Part shown: piece after piece, positions 1 through 6,929 of the stretch
How positions within the stretch are numbered: position 1 is the first letter of the stretch
Layout: each line of letters starts with the position of its first letter
DNA from: Betaproteobacteria bacterium
GTDB taxonomy: Bacteria; Pseudomonadota; Gammaproteobacteria; Burkholderiales; Burkholderiaceae_E
Reading direction: 5' to 3'
DNA length: 14,781 bases
NCBI GenBank assembly: GCA_009922405.1
Contig: RFVZ01000039.1
Location: forward strand, 1-14,781
Translations under genes and position numbers: made by a program
Notes under the pieces: generated by a model
The model's input: only the letters and a program-made list of their open reading frames with translations
Told to the model about the DNA's origin: nothing
Databases searched by the model: none

Positions 1-61
1 GGGAGCGAAATCAACCACGCGTGGAGTGTACGCTCAGATGACTTGTGTCGGTGCCGAAACC

Positions 62-1114
62 TCAGCCGAGTACCTTGGCTATTCGGTCCACCAGACCGTT
101 ACGGGCTGCGTCGCGGGCGCGGCCCAGAGCATTGCCAAACGCCACTGCGTCAGCGGAACCGTGGCTCTTGATGACCACGCCTCGAAGTCCAACAAGGCTC
201 GCGCCGTTGTAGCGACGGGGGTCCAGCCGACGTTTGAATCGCTTCAAAACCGGGAATGCCATCAAGGCGAGGACTTTGGACAGCGGTGTGCGCTCGAATT
301 CCTCACGGATAAAGCCTGTCATCAATTGAGCCAAGCCTTCGGACGCCTTTAAGGCCACATTTCCGACAAATCCGTCGCATACCACGACGTCAGTGACGCC
401 CCGGTAAATGTCGTTGCCCTCAACATTGCCGAAAAAGGAGATCTGGCCCTTCGCCTGAGCGTCGCGCAGGAGATCGGCCGCCAATTTGACGGTTTCGTTT
501 CCTTTGATGAGTTCTTCGCCCACATTGAGTAGGCCAACCGTCGGCTGCGCTCGGCCATCGATCGCACCCACCAGCGCAGACCCCATCAAGGCAAACTGAC
601 GCAGATGCTCCGGAGTGCAATCTAAATTGGCCCCTAGGTCGAGCATCGTCGTATCGCGGCCACTCAAGGTCGGAAACGGCGCTGCGATGGCGGGTCGGTC
701 AATCCCGTCCAGGGTTCGAAGAACGTAGCGCGAAATTGCCATCCATGCGCCTGTGTTGCCCGCGCTGATGCAGGCCTGAGCCTCACCCGCATTGACCAAC
801 GACGCGGCCACACGCATCGACGAATCCTTCTTCCCGCGGAGCGCCTGCGCCACGGCCTCCCCCATCCCCACTTCTTCCGACGCGCCGTGAATCCGAAGCC
901 GATCCGAGCGAATCAAGGAGGCAATCGATTGCCCACCGGACGAGCGATCGCCAGCGGATTCAGTCAATGACAGTGCTGCCCGGATTTCGGGCTCCAGGCC
1001 CACTAGAATCAGGGAAACGTCGTCGTGGTTGGACGCAAATTCAACGCAAGCCGGAATCGTGACTGAGAGGCCTTTGTCGCCTCCCATCGCGTCGACCGCG
1101 ATGCGGATCGTCAT
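62..1114 (-). CDS. plsX: Phosphate acyltransferase PlsX
   Basis: PlsX converts acyl-ACP and phosphate to acyl-phosphate, the donor used by PlsY in the first acylation of glycerol-3-phosphate; it is a peripheral membrane enzyme of phospholipid synthesis. The 350-residue product has the usual family length. It opens with the family signature IAVDAMGGD (residues 5-13), then ISAGNTGAW near residue 116 and the MLDLGANLDC segment near 157. The ATG at 1112-1114 places the signature at the normal distance from the N-terminus; no strong Shine-Dalgarno sequence is visible before it. It is the third gene of a yceD-rpmF-plsX run, 54 bp after rpmF. In many proteobacteria fabH follows, but only 61 bp remain on that side and no start of fabH can be recognised in them. 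Identification is secure. Confidence 0.97.
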   Translation of the reverse strand: MTIRIAVDAMGGDKGLSVTIPACVEFASNHDDVSLILVGLEPEIRAALSLTESAGDRSSGGQSIASLIRSDRLRIHGASEEVGMGEAVAQALRGKKDSSMRVAASLVNAGEAQACISAGNTGAWMAISRYVLRTLDGIDRPAIAAPFPTLSGRDTTMLDLGANLDCTPEHLRQFALMGSALVGAIDGRAQPTVGLLNVGEELIKGNETVKLAADLLRDAQAKGQISFFGNVEGNDIYRGVTDVVVCDGFVGNVALKASEGLAQLMTGFIREEFERTPLSKVLALMAFPVLKRFKRRLDPRRYNGASLVGLRGVVIKSHGSADAVAFGNALGRARDAARNGLVDRIAKVLG

Positions 1115-1168
1115 ACCAAATTTTCGCAGTCAGGGTGCGCGTGAGTGACCGCCACCACGCCTCGGAAT

Positions 1169-1351
1169 TTATTCGTCGGCTTTCGTCTTGATGACTTTGC
1201 GTCCACGGTAAAAACCGTTAGGACTGATGTGATGGCGCAAGTGCACCTCACCGGTCGAAGGCTCGATCGCCGTCGCGGGAGGCGTCAGAAAATCGTGCGA
1301 TCGATGCATCCCGCGCTTCGAGGGCGATTTTTTGTTTTGTTGAACGGCCAT
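1169..1351 (-). CDS. rpmF: 50S ribosomal protein L32 (bL32)
   Basis: A 60-residue basic protein matching bL32, a small structural protein of the large ribosomal subunit. The N-terminal MAVQQNKKSPSKRGMHRSHD is typical of proteobacterial L32 and is followed by TGEVHLRHHISPNGFYRGRKV. There are no cysteines, so this is the zinc-free form. It lies between yceD (46 bp upstream) and plsX (54 bp downstream), the conserved operon order. No AGGAG-like site precedes the ATG; instead the bases immediately before the start form the imperfect palindrome CGGAC-AG-GTCCG (1354-1365 on the plus strand), which may simply be chance. Identification is secure. Confidence 0.98.
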   Translation of the reverse strand: MAVQQNKKSPSKRGMHRSHDFLTPPATAIEPSTGEVHLRHHISPNGFYRGRKVIKTKADE

Positions 1352-1397
1352 GGCGGACAGGTCCGAAAATTAACTAATCGATGAGTATAACAATACT

Positions 1398-1907
1398 TTA
1401 TGACTCGCGCTTCCTCAGTGACTCAAGTGCAGCAAAAGCACTGCTCCTCTCGACCTGAAGATGTGCCGGCAAGTCACATTCTGCATGGCGAGGTTCCCGA
1501 AGGAGTTCGAGCAGAACTTCATCCTCTAACCACTGCGCTAACGAAAAGTGAGACGACGCAACGAGTACATCATAGGTCTCCGCTTCCAGATCTTCGTCCT
1601 CGGCACTCGATTCATCCGGCGCAAGCGCTGCCCAACGATCAATTGCAATGGCTTGCTTCAAAGGTCCGAGACACCGGGCACAGGTCACCACAAGTTGACC
1701 ACTGGCCCTCAGGTGGAGATGGGGACGGTCGCGCCCCCTCGGATCTGTCCAGGGCTCGCCATCAACCGACCAAACCAGCACGCCTTCCATACTGAAAAGC
1801 TCTGCCGCCACGCGTTCGAGTTGAAAAGCATTGGCTTCACCCGAGAACTTCTGGCGGGTTCGGGCAAAGGATTCAGCGTCGATGCTGGGCGGGATGGTCG
1901 GTATCAT
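1398..1907 (-). CDS. yceD: YceD/DUF177 family protein, rRNA-associated
   Basis: A 169-residue member of the DUF177/YceD family, co-transcribed with rpmF in many bacteria and linked in the literature to 23S rRNA accumulation; its exact biochemical role is not settled. The family core is seen as VTCARCL (Cys76 and Cys79), a strongly acidic stretch near residues 98-110 and the block WLEDEVLLELLREPRH (residues 126-141) followed by Cys144. The cysteines could bind a metal, but that is inference. It is the first gene of the minus-strand yceD-rpmF-plsX run and diverges from maf with only 32 bp between the two start codons. The ATG at 1905-1907 has no clear Shine-Dalgarno sequence. Confidence 0.93.
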   Translation of the reverse strand: MIPTIPPSIDAESFARTRQKFSGEANAFQLERVAAELFSMEGVLVWSVDGEPWTDPRGRDRPHLHLRASGQLVVTCARCLGPLKQAIAIDRWAALAPDESSAEDEDLEAETYDVLVASSHFSLAQWLEDEVLLELLREPRHAECDLPAHLQVERSSAFAALESLRKRES

Positions 1908-1939
1908 CTGAACAGAATACCCGCAGAATCAGCGCCCCC

Positions 1940-2557
1940 ATGCAACCCACCAACTCTCCGCTCTGCCGATTGCAGCTCGCGTCCAGTTCGCCATATCGCC
2001 GGGAATTGCTGTCGCGATTACGCATCCCGTTTGATGTTGTCGCCCCAGACGTCGATGAAACCCCTTACCCCGGTGAATTGCCAACCGCCTTATCGACGCG
2101 TTTAGCCTTGGCCAAAGCGCAGGCCGTTGCATGCACCGGCACCTGGACAATCGGATCAGATCAGGTTGCCACTCTCGACGGATTACCGATTGGGAAACCA
2201 GGCCACCACGAAGCGGCTCGCTTGCAGCTGCAAGCCTCCTCGGGCCGCACAGTTCACTTTCACACCGCCCTGGCGCTTGTTGACTTTGACCGTGGGCTCA
2301 GCCGCGTCGAGCGGATCGATACCCGAGTTCGCTTTAAAGAACTCAGCGCCGCCGAGATTGAAGCCTATCTGCTTGCCGAGAAACCCTACGATTGCGCCGG
2401 TTCGGCCAAGTGCGAAGGGCTCGGGATCGCGCTACTCGAAGCGATCGAGGGCGATGACCCTACCGCGTTAATCGGCTTACCCTTGATCCGTCTTTCCAGT
2501 TGGTTGCGGGAATGGGGCTGGAATCCATTAACCGGCGTTCCGCAGGACAACCCTTGA
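1940..2557 (+). CDS. maf: Maf-family nucleotide pyrophosphatase, YceF type (7-methyl-GTP)
   Basis: Maf proteins hydrolyse non-canonical nucleoside triphosphates to monophosphate and pyrophosphate. The 205 residues include the Maf signature LASSSPYRRELL (residues 13-24), the DVDE segment (38-41), GSDQV with the predicted catalytic Asp74, and GKPG (85-88). The GSDQV-LDG-GKP pattern and the later CAGSAKCEG-GIALLE-EGDDPTALIGLPL blocks fit the YceF subgroup, which prefers 7-methyl-GTP, rather than the YhdE dTTP/UTP subgroup; the substrate is inferred from that resemblance. The ATG at 1940 lies 32 bp from the divergent yceD start and lacks an obvious ribosome binding site. Its TGA overlaps the TTG start of the next gene. 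Confidence 0.95.
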   Translation: MQPTNSPLCRLQLASSSPYRRELLSRLRIPFDVVAPDVDETPYPGELPTALSTRLALAKAQAVACTGTWTIGSDQVATLDGLPIGKPGHHEAARLQLQASSGRTVHFHTALALVDFDRGLSRVERIDTRVRFKELSAAEIEAYLLAEKPYDCAGSAKCEGLGIALLEAIEGDDPTALIGLPLIRLSSWLREWGWNPLTGVPQDNP

Positions 2558-3459
2558 GTCGCCCCTCGCCTGGAACACTTCACCTGATCCCGGTACCGAT
2601 TGGGCGGGAACGTGGAAATGGATCCAGGCCGGATACTGGCGCAGGCCTATTAACAGCGGGCGATCCCGTCGCAGAACTCAGCGCCCCGCTGATTAAGTTG
2701 ACGGCAAGCCTCGATTATTTCATTGCGGAAAATGCCCGCAGCGCCCGAGCCTTCCTGAAGCGATTGCCTCTGGTTCGGCCAATTCAGCAAATCGAGATCT
2801 GTGAACTCAATGAGCACACTTCGGCGGGCGACATCCCAGTCATGATCGCGCCGATCCTGGCCGGTCGGGATGCTGGACTGGTGAGTGAAGCTGGCTGCCC
2901 CGCAGTGGCCGATCCCGGAAGCCAACTGGTCGCTGCGGCCCACCGCGCTGGCATACCGGTCAGGCCACATATCGGGCCAAGCGCGCTCCTCCTCACCTTA
3001 ATGGCATCGGGCCTTGAGGGTCAGCGGTTCGCATTTGCGGGGTACTTGCCCGCGCAAGCCGAGGAGCGTGCGAAGGCGCTCCAACGTCTAGAGGACCGCT
3101 CGGCGCGTGGCTCGGAGACTCAACTCTGGATTGAGACCCCTTATCGGGCTCAGGCCATGATGACCACCGCCCTCCAAATTCTCAGGCCAACAACCTCGCT
3201 GGCCGTGGCCTGTGACCTTGCTGGCCCTCAACAGTGGATCGGTTCTAAAACGGTCGGACTTTGGCGAAAAACATCGCCCGACCTAAGCGATCAACTGACG
3301 GTTTTTGCGCTGTTGGCCGACGGATCGATCAGCGCAACCGGGGTTGATCGAGCAGAGCACCAAACCCGATTGCCTTCCCAGCCGACGCGCCAAACCGTTT
3401 CACGAGGCGCTCCGCCACATTCTCCCGCGGGGAAAAATCGACGACGTTTTCCTCCTTGA
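2554..3459 (+). CDS. RsmI-like SAM-dependent methyltransferase (tetrapyrrole methylase fold)
   Basis: The protein resembles RsmI, which 2'-O-methylates a 16S rRNA cytidine, but belongs to the divergent branch found beside maf in betaproteobacteria, so its RNA target is uncertain. Visible blocks are GTLHLIPVPIG at the start, VSEAGCPAVADPG (residues 110-122), the GPSALLLTLMASGL helix and QRFAFAGYLPA. The TTG at 2554 is chosen because AGGA (2544-2547) sits six bases upstream, it overlaps the maf TGA as TTGA, and it starts the protein right before the conserved GTLHLIP. An ATG at 2500 in the same frame would add 18 residues inside maf. The family body appears to end near VFALLA (residues 250-255). 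The remaining 46 residues are a low-complexity tail lying almost wholly antisense to the sppA 3' end, probably from a lost stop codon or a frameshift. Confidence 0.88.
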   Translation: MSRPSPGTLHLIPVPIGRERGNGSRPDTGAGLLTAGDPVAELSAPLIKLTASLDYFIAENARSARAFLKRLPLVRPIQQIEICELNEHTSAGDIPVMIAPILAGRDAGLVSEAGCPAVADPGSQLVAAAHRAGIPVRPHIGPSALLLTLMASGLEGQRFAFAGYLPAQAEERAKALQRLEDRSARGSETQLWIETPYRAQAMMTTALQILRPTTSLAVACDLAGPQQWIGSKTVGLWRKTSPDLSDQLTVFALLADGSISATGVDRAEHQTRLPSQPTRQTVSRGAPPHSPAGKNRRRFPP

Positions 3460-4321
3460 TGACATCGCGCGCCACGCTGTCGACAGTGCCAAGATCATCC
3501 GCCAACCCCAGTTCGATCGCACGCTGCCCCGTCCAGAATAATCCCGAAAATAGCTCTGGCCGTTCCTTCAATCGATCGCCACGGCCCTGTTTAACCGCAG
3601 AAATAAATTGTTGATGAATCTCGTCCAGCATCTTCTGGACATGCGCCCGCTGCCGTTCGCTGACCGGGAGAAATGGATCAAGAATGCCCTTGTTATCACC
3701 CGCAGTCATTAGCCGCCGCTCAACGCCAACGCGGTCCAGAGTGCCAACAAATCCAAAGCCGTCCATCAAGACTCCGATGGAACCCACAATACTGGCCTTG
3801 TCCACAAAGATCCGGTCGGTCGCCGCAGCAACGTAATACCCACCGGAAGCGCAAATCTCTTCAACGACGCTGTAGACGACGATATCGGGATACTTGCTTC
3901 GCAGGCGACGGATTTCGTCGTAAATCGCACCGGCTTGCACGGGGCTCCCGCCAGGGCTGTTGACCCGAAGAATCACCCCTGCCGTGTTGGCATCCTCGAA
4001 GGCATTCTGGAGCGCCAAGTTGATGTTGTCGGCACTGGCCAACCCGTCGGTCTCAATGGTGCCCCGCAGATCAACCAGCGCAGTATGTCGGCCGCCATGA
4101 CTTGACCCGAACTCTTCAAACGGCTTGAAAACGCCCCATAACGTCACAAGGGCAAGCCCGATAAAGGAACATTTAAAAAAGACACCCCAGCGCCGACGTA
4201 GTCGCTGCTCGGCAAGCGTTTCGAGGGCAAGGCGCTCGAGTAGAGACCGCTCCCAGGACGCGACTGTTTGGGCAGTGGGTCGCGAGGTCGACGGAGACTC
4301 ATTGGCAGGAAGTTCAGACAT
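3329..4321 (-). CDS. sppA: Signal peptide peptidase SppA, short (36K) type, S49 family
   Basis: A membrane-anchored serine protease of family S49 that degrades cleaved signal peptides. Counting from the ATG at 4321 (330 residues), a cytoplasmic basic N-terminus leads into one transmembrane helix at about residues 46-65, then a periplasmic S49 domain. The nucleophile is Ser159 in EICASGGYY and the general base is probably Lys211 in AGDNKGILDPF; SPGGSP near 122-127 is the expected loop. The frame opens four codons earlier at a TTG (4333), but the ATG is preferred. It is the last gene of the rluC-HAD-Rieske-sppA run, starting 26 bp after the Rieske stop. Its C-terminus, RFGASAGKAI...QPRLR, looks family-like, so the antisense overlap with the methylase comes from the methylase side. 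Confidence 0.95.
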   Translation of the reverse strand: MSELPANESPSTSRPTAQTVASWERSLLERLALETLAEQRLRRRWGVFFKCSFIGLALVTLWGVFKPFEEFGSSHGGRHTALVDLRGTIETDGLASADNINLALQNAFEDANTAGVILRVNSPGGSPVQAGAIYDEIRRLRSKYPDIVVYSVVEEICASGGYYVAAATDRIFVDKASIVGSIGVLMDGFGFVGTLDRVGVERRLMTAGDNKGILDPFLPVSERQRAHVQKMLDEIHQQFISAVKQGRGDRLKERPELFSGLFWTGQRAIELGLADDLGTVDSVARDVIKEENVVDFSPRENVAERLVKRFGASAGKAIGFGALLDQPRLR

Positions 4322-4347
4322 GTGCGCGCTCAATCAAAACGAAATCG

Positions 4348-4764
4348 TTACGAAGGTGACAAGTCAACCCAGACCGAACCCTCGTGTTCGACCGCAGGAA
4401 GCTTTCTCAAGTGTTGGTTGCGGCATGGCCCGTCGACACAAGCTCCCGTCGAGGGCTCATAGAGAGCACCATGGCTGGCGCACACCAAATATACCCCTCG
4501 ATCGTCCAGAAACTGACCCGGAAGCCAATCCAATTCAACCGGAACATGCGCACACCGGTTCAAGTACGCATGCACGAGTCCATCTGAACGAATGGCGAAT
4601 GCCGGTTGATCGGGTCCGAGATCAAATCGAACCCCGAGACCCTGATCGACCAAATCGGAGGAGGCGCAGACCCTGAGCCGAGTCGATGGCCCCGCAGGGT
4701 CTCGACCCGAGTTGTCAGCAAGGTCTCGATTGGCCGTCACTGAAACGTACTTTCCGGTATTCAT
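4348..4764 (-). CDS. Rieske [2Fe-2S] ferredoxin-like protein
   Basis: A small soluble Rieske protein of 138 residues, with no signal peptide or membrane anchor, so probably cytoplasmic. The cluster ligands are visible as Cys71-x-His73 (CAHVPVELDW) and Cys95-x-x-His98 (CASHGALYEP). The 21-residue spacer between the two pairs is longer than in many Rieske ferredoxins. A GACVDGPC motif follows, as in NirD-like and ring-dioxygenase ferredoxin folds. Its ATG overlaps the TGA of the HAD phosphatase as ATGA, and sppA follows closely, so translation is probably coupled. The redox partner is unknown. This Rieske gene commonly lies between sppA and the HAD gene in betaproteobacteria, which suggests a housekeeping role; no specific function is claimed. 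Confidence 0.9.
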   Translation of the reverse strand: MNTGKYVSVTANRDLADNSGRDPAGPSTRLRVCASSDLVDQGLGVRFDLGPDQPAFAIRSDGLVHAYLNRCAHVPVELDWLPGQFLDDRGVYLVCASHGALYEPSTGACVDGPCRNQHLRKLPAVEHEGSVWVDLSPS

Positions 4765-5450
4765 TGAGGCATGATTTTCCGCGCCAACTTCGCTTCAAGC
4801 CACTCGCCCAAACCCTGAACGGATTCATGCACAGGATCCACTCCGGCTGCCAGTAAGGTTTCGCGCGGATGGGCACCATATCCGACGCCGCCAAACAAGG
4901 CGCCAGCAGACTGCGCCATCCCGTGATCGTGGGTGGTATCGCCAATCATCAGCGTACGCGAAGGCTCGAAACCAAGCTCTTCACAGAGGTCTCTGAGCAT
5001 CCATGGATGGGGCTTGGGCTCGCCTTCATCCGCGCAGCGGGTGGCGTCAAAGTGACGGCGCAGCCCCGTTTGATCAAACGCACGCTCAAGACCCACCCGC
5101 GATTTTCCCGTCGCCACGCCCATTGCAATCCCGCTCTCGCGCAGGGCGTCGAGCATTTCACGCATCCCTTCAAATAGCTTTAGGAGTGGATCGCGGCCTA
5201 AGTAATGCACTCGATAGCGCTCCACAAATTCGCGAATCCGTTCTGGTGGTAACGAGGGCACCGCAAGACGGAGGGCATCCTGGAGTCCAAGGCCGATCAC
5301 ATGGGAGGCCTGTTGCGCATTGGGCTCTTCAAGCTCCAGATCGCGTGCGGCTGCTCGAATCGAATCGGCAATCGCTCCAGTGGAATCCACGATAGTGCCA
5401 TCCCAGTCAAAGACAACGAGATCAACCTGAGACGGGGCTGAAGGATGCAT
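4761..5450 (-). CDS. HAD-superfamily hydrolase, phosphoglycolate phosphatase (Gph)-like
   Basis: A haloacid dehalogenase-type phosphatase of 229 residues. All four motifs are present, counted from the ATG at 5450: DWDGT (nucleophile Asp15, acid/base Asp17), VATGKS (Thr114), KPHP (Lys146) and GDTTHD (Asp171, Asp175). The helical insertion between motifs I and II is a C1-type cap, as in Gph and related pyrophosphatases. The substrate cannot be read from sequence; phosphoglycolate or a similar small phosphate ester is the family default. The frame extends upstream to a TTG at 5495, but that would lengthen the overlap with rluC to 74 bp and add 15 residues with no homology-like character. With the ATG, rluC and this gene overlap by 29 bp. 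Confidence 0.92.
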   Translation of the reverse strand: MHPSAPSQVDLVVFDWDGTIVDSTGAIADSIRAAARDLELEEPNAQQASHVIGLGLQDALRLAVPSLPPERIREFVERYRVHYLGRDPLLKLFEGMREMLDALRESGIAMGVATGKSRVGLERAFDQTGLRRHFDATRCADEGEPKPHPWMLRDLCEELGFEPSRTLMIGDTTHDHGMAQSAGALFGGVGYGAHPRETLLAAGVDPVHESVQGLGEWLEAKLARKIMPQ

Positions 5451-6453
5451 GATGTTGGAGTAGTGTTTCAAAGGCAGGCGGTTGTGGCGCGACAATTACG
5501 AGGGATTGTCCGCTGACTGGATGCTTAAAAGTTAACTGATGGGCATGCAAGCACATCCGCCGCCATCCTGCATGGGCGCAGAGGCCATTCAGATGAAAGT
5601 CCCCATAGCGGTCGTCACCAATAATCGGGAACCCTGCATGAGCACAATGAACTCGAATCTGGTGCGTGCGGCCGGTTTCTAGCTTTGCCTCGATCAAGGT
5701 CATCGGCCAATTTGCATCCACATCACGATGAGCGAGAACAGTCACAATCGTGGCCGCGCTCTGACCATCCGATCGAACGTACACCATGCGCTCCCCACTG
5801 GCCGTCAGGGTCTTGACCAATGGCCAGTCGAGGCGCTTGCTTCTCAAGGGCCAGCGACCGCTCACAATAGCTCGATATCGCTTATCCGTAAGACCTTCGC
5901 GCAGTTGCGCATGCAGACTCAGTAAGGCCGGACGACGCTTTGCAATCAGTAACACGCCCGAAGTCCCGCGGTCTAAGCGATGCACCAGTTCGAGAAAGCG
6001 AGCCTCTGGTCGCGAGGCCCGCAAGCGTTCGATCACGCCGTGTGCAATCCCGCTGCCACCATGAACCGCGACACCCGCGGGCTTGTCAACTGCCAACAGT
6101 TCATCGTCCTCCCAAAGGATTGGCATGACAATCGGTGAAGGATGCGGGAGCGCGTTCGCATGGATCGCCGGCGCTGCCGTGCGCACTGGCGGAATACGCA
6201 CCTGATCTCCGGTCTGGACGCGAGCGTCGGCTGACGATCGTCCACGATTAACCCGTACTTCACCGCTTCGGATCATCTTGTAGAGATGGCTCTTTGGAAC
6301 ACCTTTGAGCTGGTGGGCCAAAAAATTGTCCAACCGCTGGCCATCGTGTTCCTCGCCGACATCGACCATTCGACTTGCGCGCGGAGCGACTTCTTCGATC
6401 ACGCTGATATACTCAAAATTGTCTAACCCTATTGTATGTGGGGCAACGGCCAT
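5422..6453 (-). CDS. rluC: 23S rRNA pseudouridine synthase RluC
   Basis: RluC isomerises uridines 955, 2504 and 2580 of 23S rRNA (E. coli numbering) to pseudouridine. An S4 RNA-binding domain spans about residues 36-90 (GQRLDNFLAHQLKGVPKSHL...GEVRVNRGR). The RluA-type catalytic domain has the aspartate Asp161 in HRLDRGTSG, with AVDKPAGVAVHGG before it and LETGRTHQIRVH near 258-269 after it. The ATG at 6451-6453 is kept because AAGG (CCTT at 6461-6464 on the plus strand) lies seven bases upstream, although the first 28 residues look non-conserved and Met29 (6367-6369) is an alternative start. It is the first gene of a four-gene minus-strand run and diverges from rne, the usual arrangement in betaproteobacteria. 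Confidence 0.95.
   Translation of the reverse strand: MAVAPHTIGLDNFEYISVIEEVAPRASRMVDVGEEHDGQRLDNFLAHQLKGVPKSHLYKMIRSGEVRVNRGRSSADARVQTGDQVRIPPVRTAAPAIHANALPHPSPIVMPILWEDDELLAVDKPAGVAVHGGSGIAHGVIERLRASRPEARFLELVHRLDRGTSGVLLIAKRRPALLSLHAQLREGLTDKRYRAIVSGRWPLRSKRLDWPLVKTLTASGERMVYVRSDGQSAATIVTVLAHRDVDANWPMTLIEAKLETGRTHQIRVHCAHAGFPIIGDDRYGDFHLNGLCAHAGWRRMCLHAHQLTFKHPVSGQSLVIVAPQPPAFETLLQHHASFSPVSG
6386..6413 (+). promoter_or_regulatory. Candidate rne promoter with extended -10
   Basis: TGATATACT at 6405-6413 matches an extended -10 element (TGn followed by TATACT, five of six with consensus). A weak -35, GCGACT at 6386-6391, lies 16 bp upstream. It points toward rne and lies inside the 5' coding part of rluC. 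If used, the rne leader would be about 510 nt. This was read by eye and no transcript data support it. Confidence 0.25.
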
Positions 6454-6929
6454 CGGACCGCCTTCGGTCGGGTCCAGGCGATCGCAAATAGTCCCTTTAA
6501 CGACTGTTGCTGCGGAACCGCCCGGATCGAAGGCATTTCACCCGGAGCGGTCGGCACTTCATTGCCGTGCGATAGATTGGACACAAACGAGTGCAACCCG
6601 AAAAGGTGGCACTCAAAATGAACAGGATTTGCGTCCTCCACAGCGGCGCCGGGATGGCCCGGCGCGTGGACGGATCGGTCCGACCTGAAGAGTTTCTTTG
6701 TGACGCGTCCCATTGGCGCGGCATGAGCGCCCGAGCATACGGTTCTTTTCCCGGAGATTCAGCGTCCCAGACGGACCCGAACTCTAGTTTGGCAGGACGT
6801 CCTCGCGCCTTTGGCGCTCGAGCGATCCGCCGTGAATCGTTCACGCCCCCGCAATCTCTGACGGCCGTATTCCGAATTCGTCCGCGGGATCGCGCGCACC
6901 TTGCACTCAGCGCGCCGGAGATGAACTGA
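6454..6929 (+). promoter_or_regulatory. Long rne leader region
   Basis: This 476-bp gap separates rluC from rne. E. coli rne has a long structured 5' leader through which RNase E controls its own mRNA, and this stretch is a plausible counterpart; no sequence match is claimed. It contains a perfect 8-bp GC hairpin (6646-6665), a second hairpin GCGCC-TTT-GGCGC (6805-6817), a 10-bp palindrome AGGACGTCCT (6794-6803) and an open frame from ATG 6618 to TGA 6929 that abuts the rne start. GGAG at 6917-6920, nine bases before the ATG, is the rne ribosome binding site. No recognised protein family is encoded. Confidence 0.4.
6646..6665 (+). other. GC-rich stem-loop in the rne leader
   Basis: GCGCCGGG (6646-6653) and CCCGGCGC (6658-6665) pair perfectly over 8 bp around the tetraloop ATGG. 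There is no following T-run, so it is not an intrinsic terminator. A shorter hairpin, CGGA-TCGG-TCCG (6671-6682), follows directly. The position inside the long rne leader suggests a role in RNase E feedback or mRNA stability, which is inference. Confidence 0.5.

Noticed and set aside
1..61. Start of fabH after plsX on the minus strand
   Set aside because: A GTG reading V-V-D-F-A-P can be found at the edge, but there is no ribosome binding site and no FabH-like sequence in the few codons available.
1354..1365. CGGAC-AG-GTCCG palindrome before the rpmF start as an L32 autoregulation site
   Set aside because: The loop would be too small unless the stem is cut to 4 bp, and no L32 feedback element of this kind is known to me.
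6442..6470. TACAAT as a -10 for rluC on the minus strand
   Set aside because: The TACAAT itself (plus ATTGTA at 6431-6436) is good, but no acceptable -35 is present and it would lie downstream of the start codon supported by AAGG.
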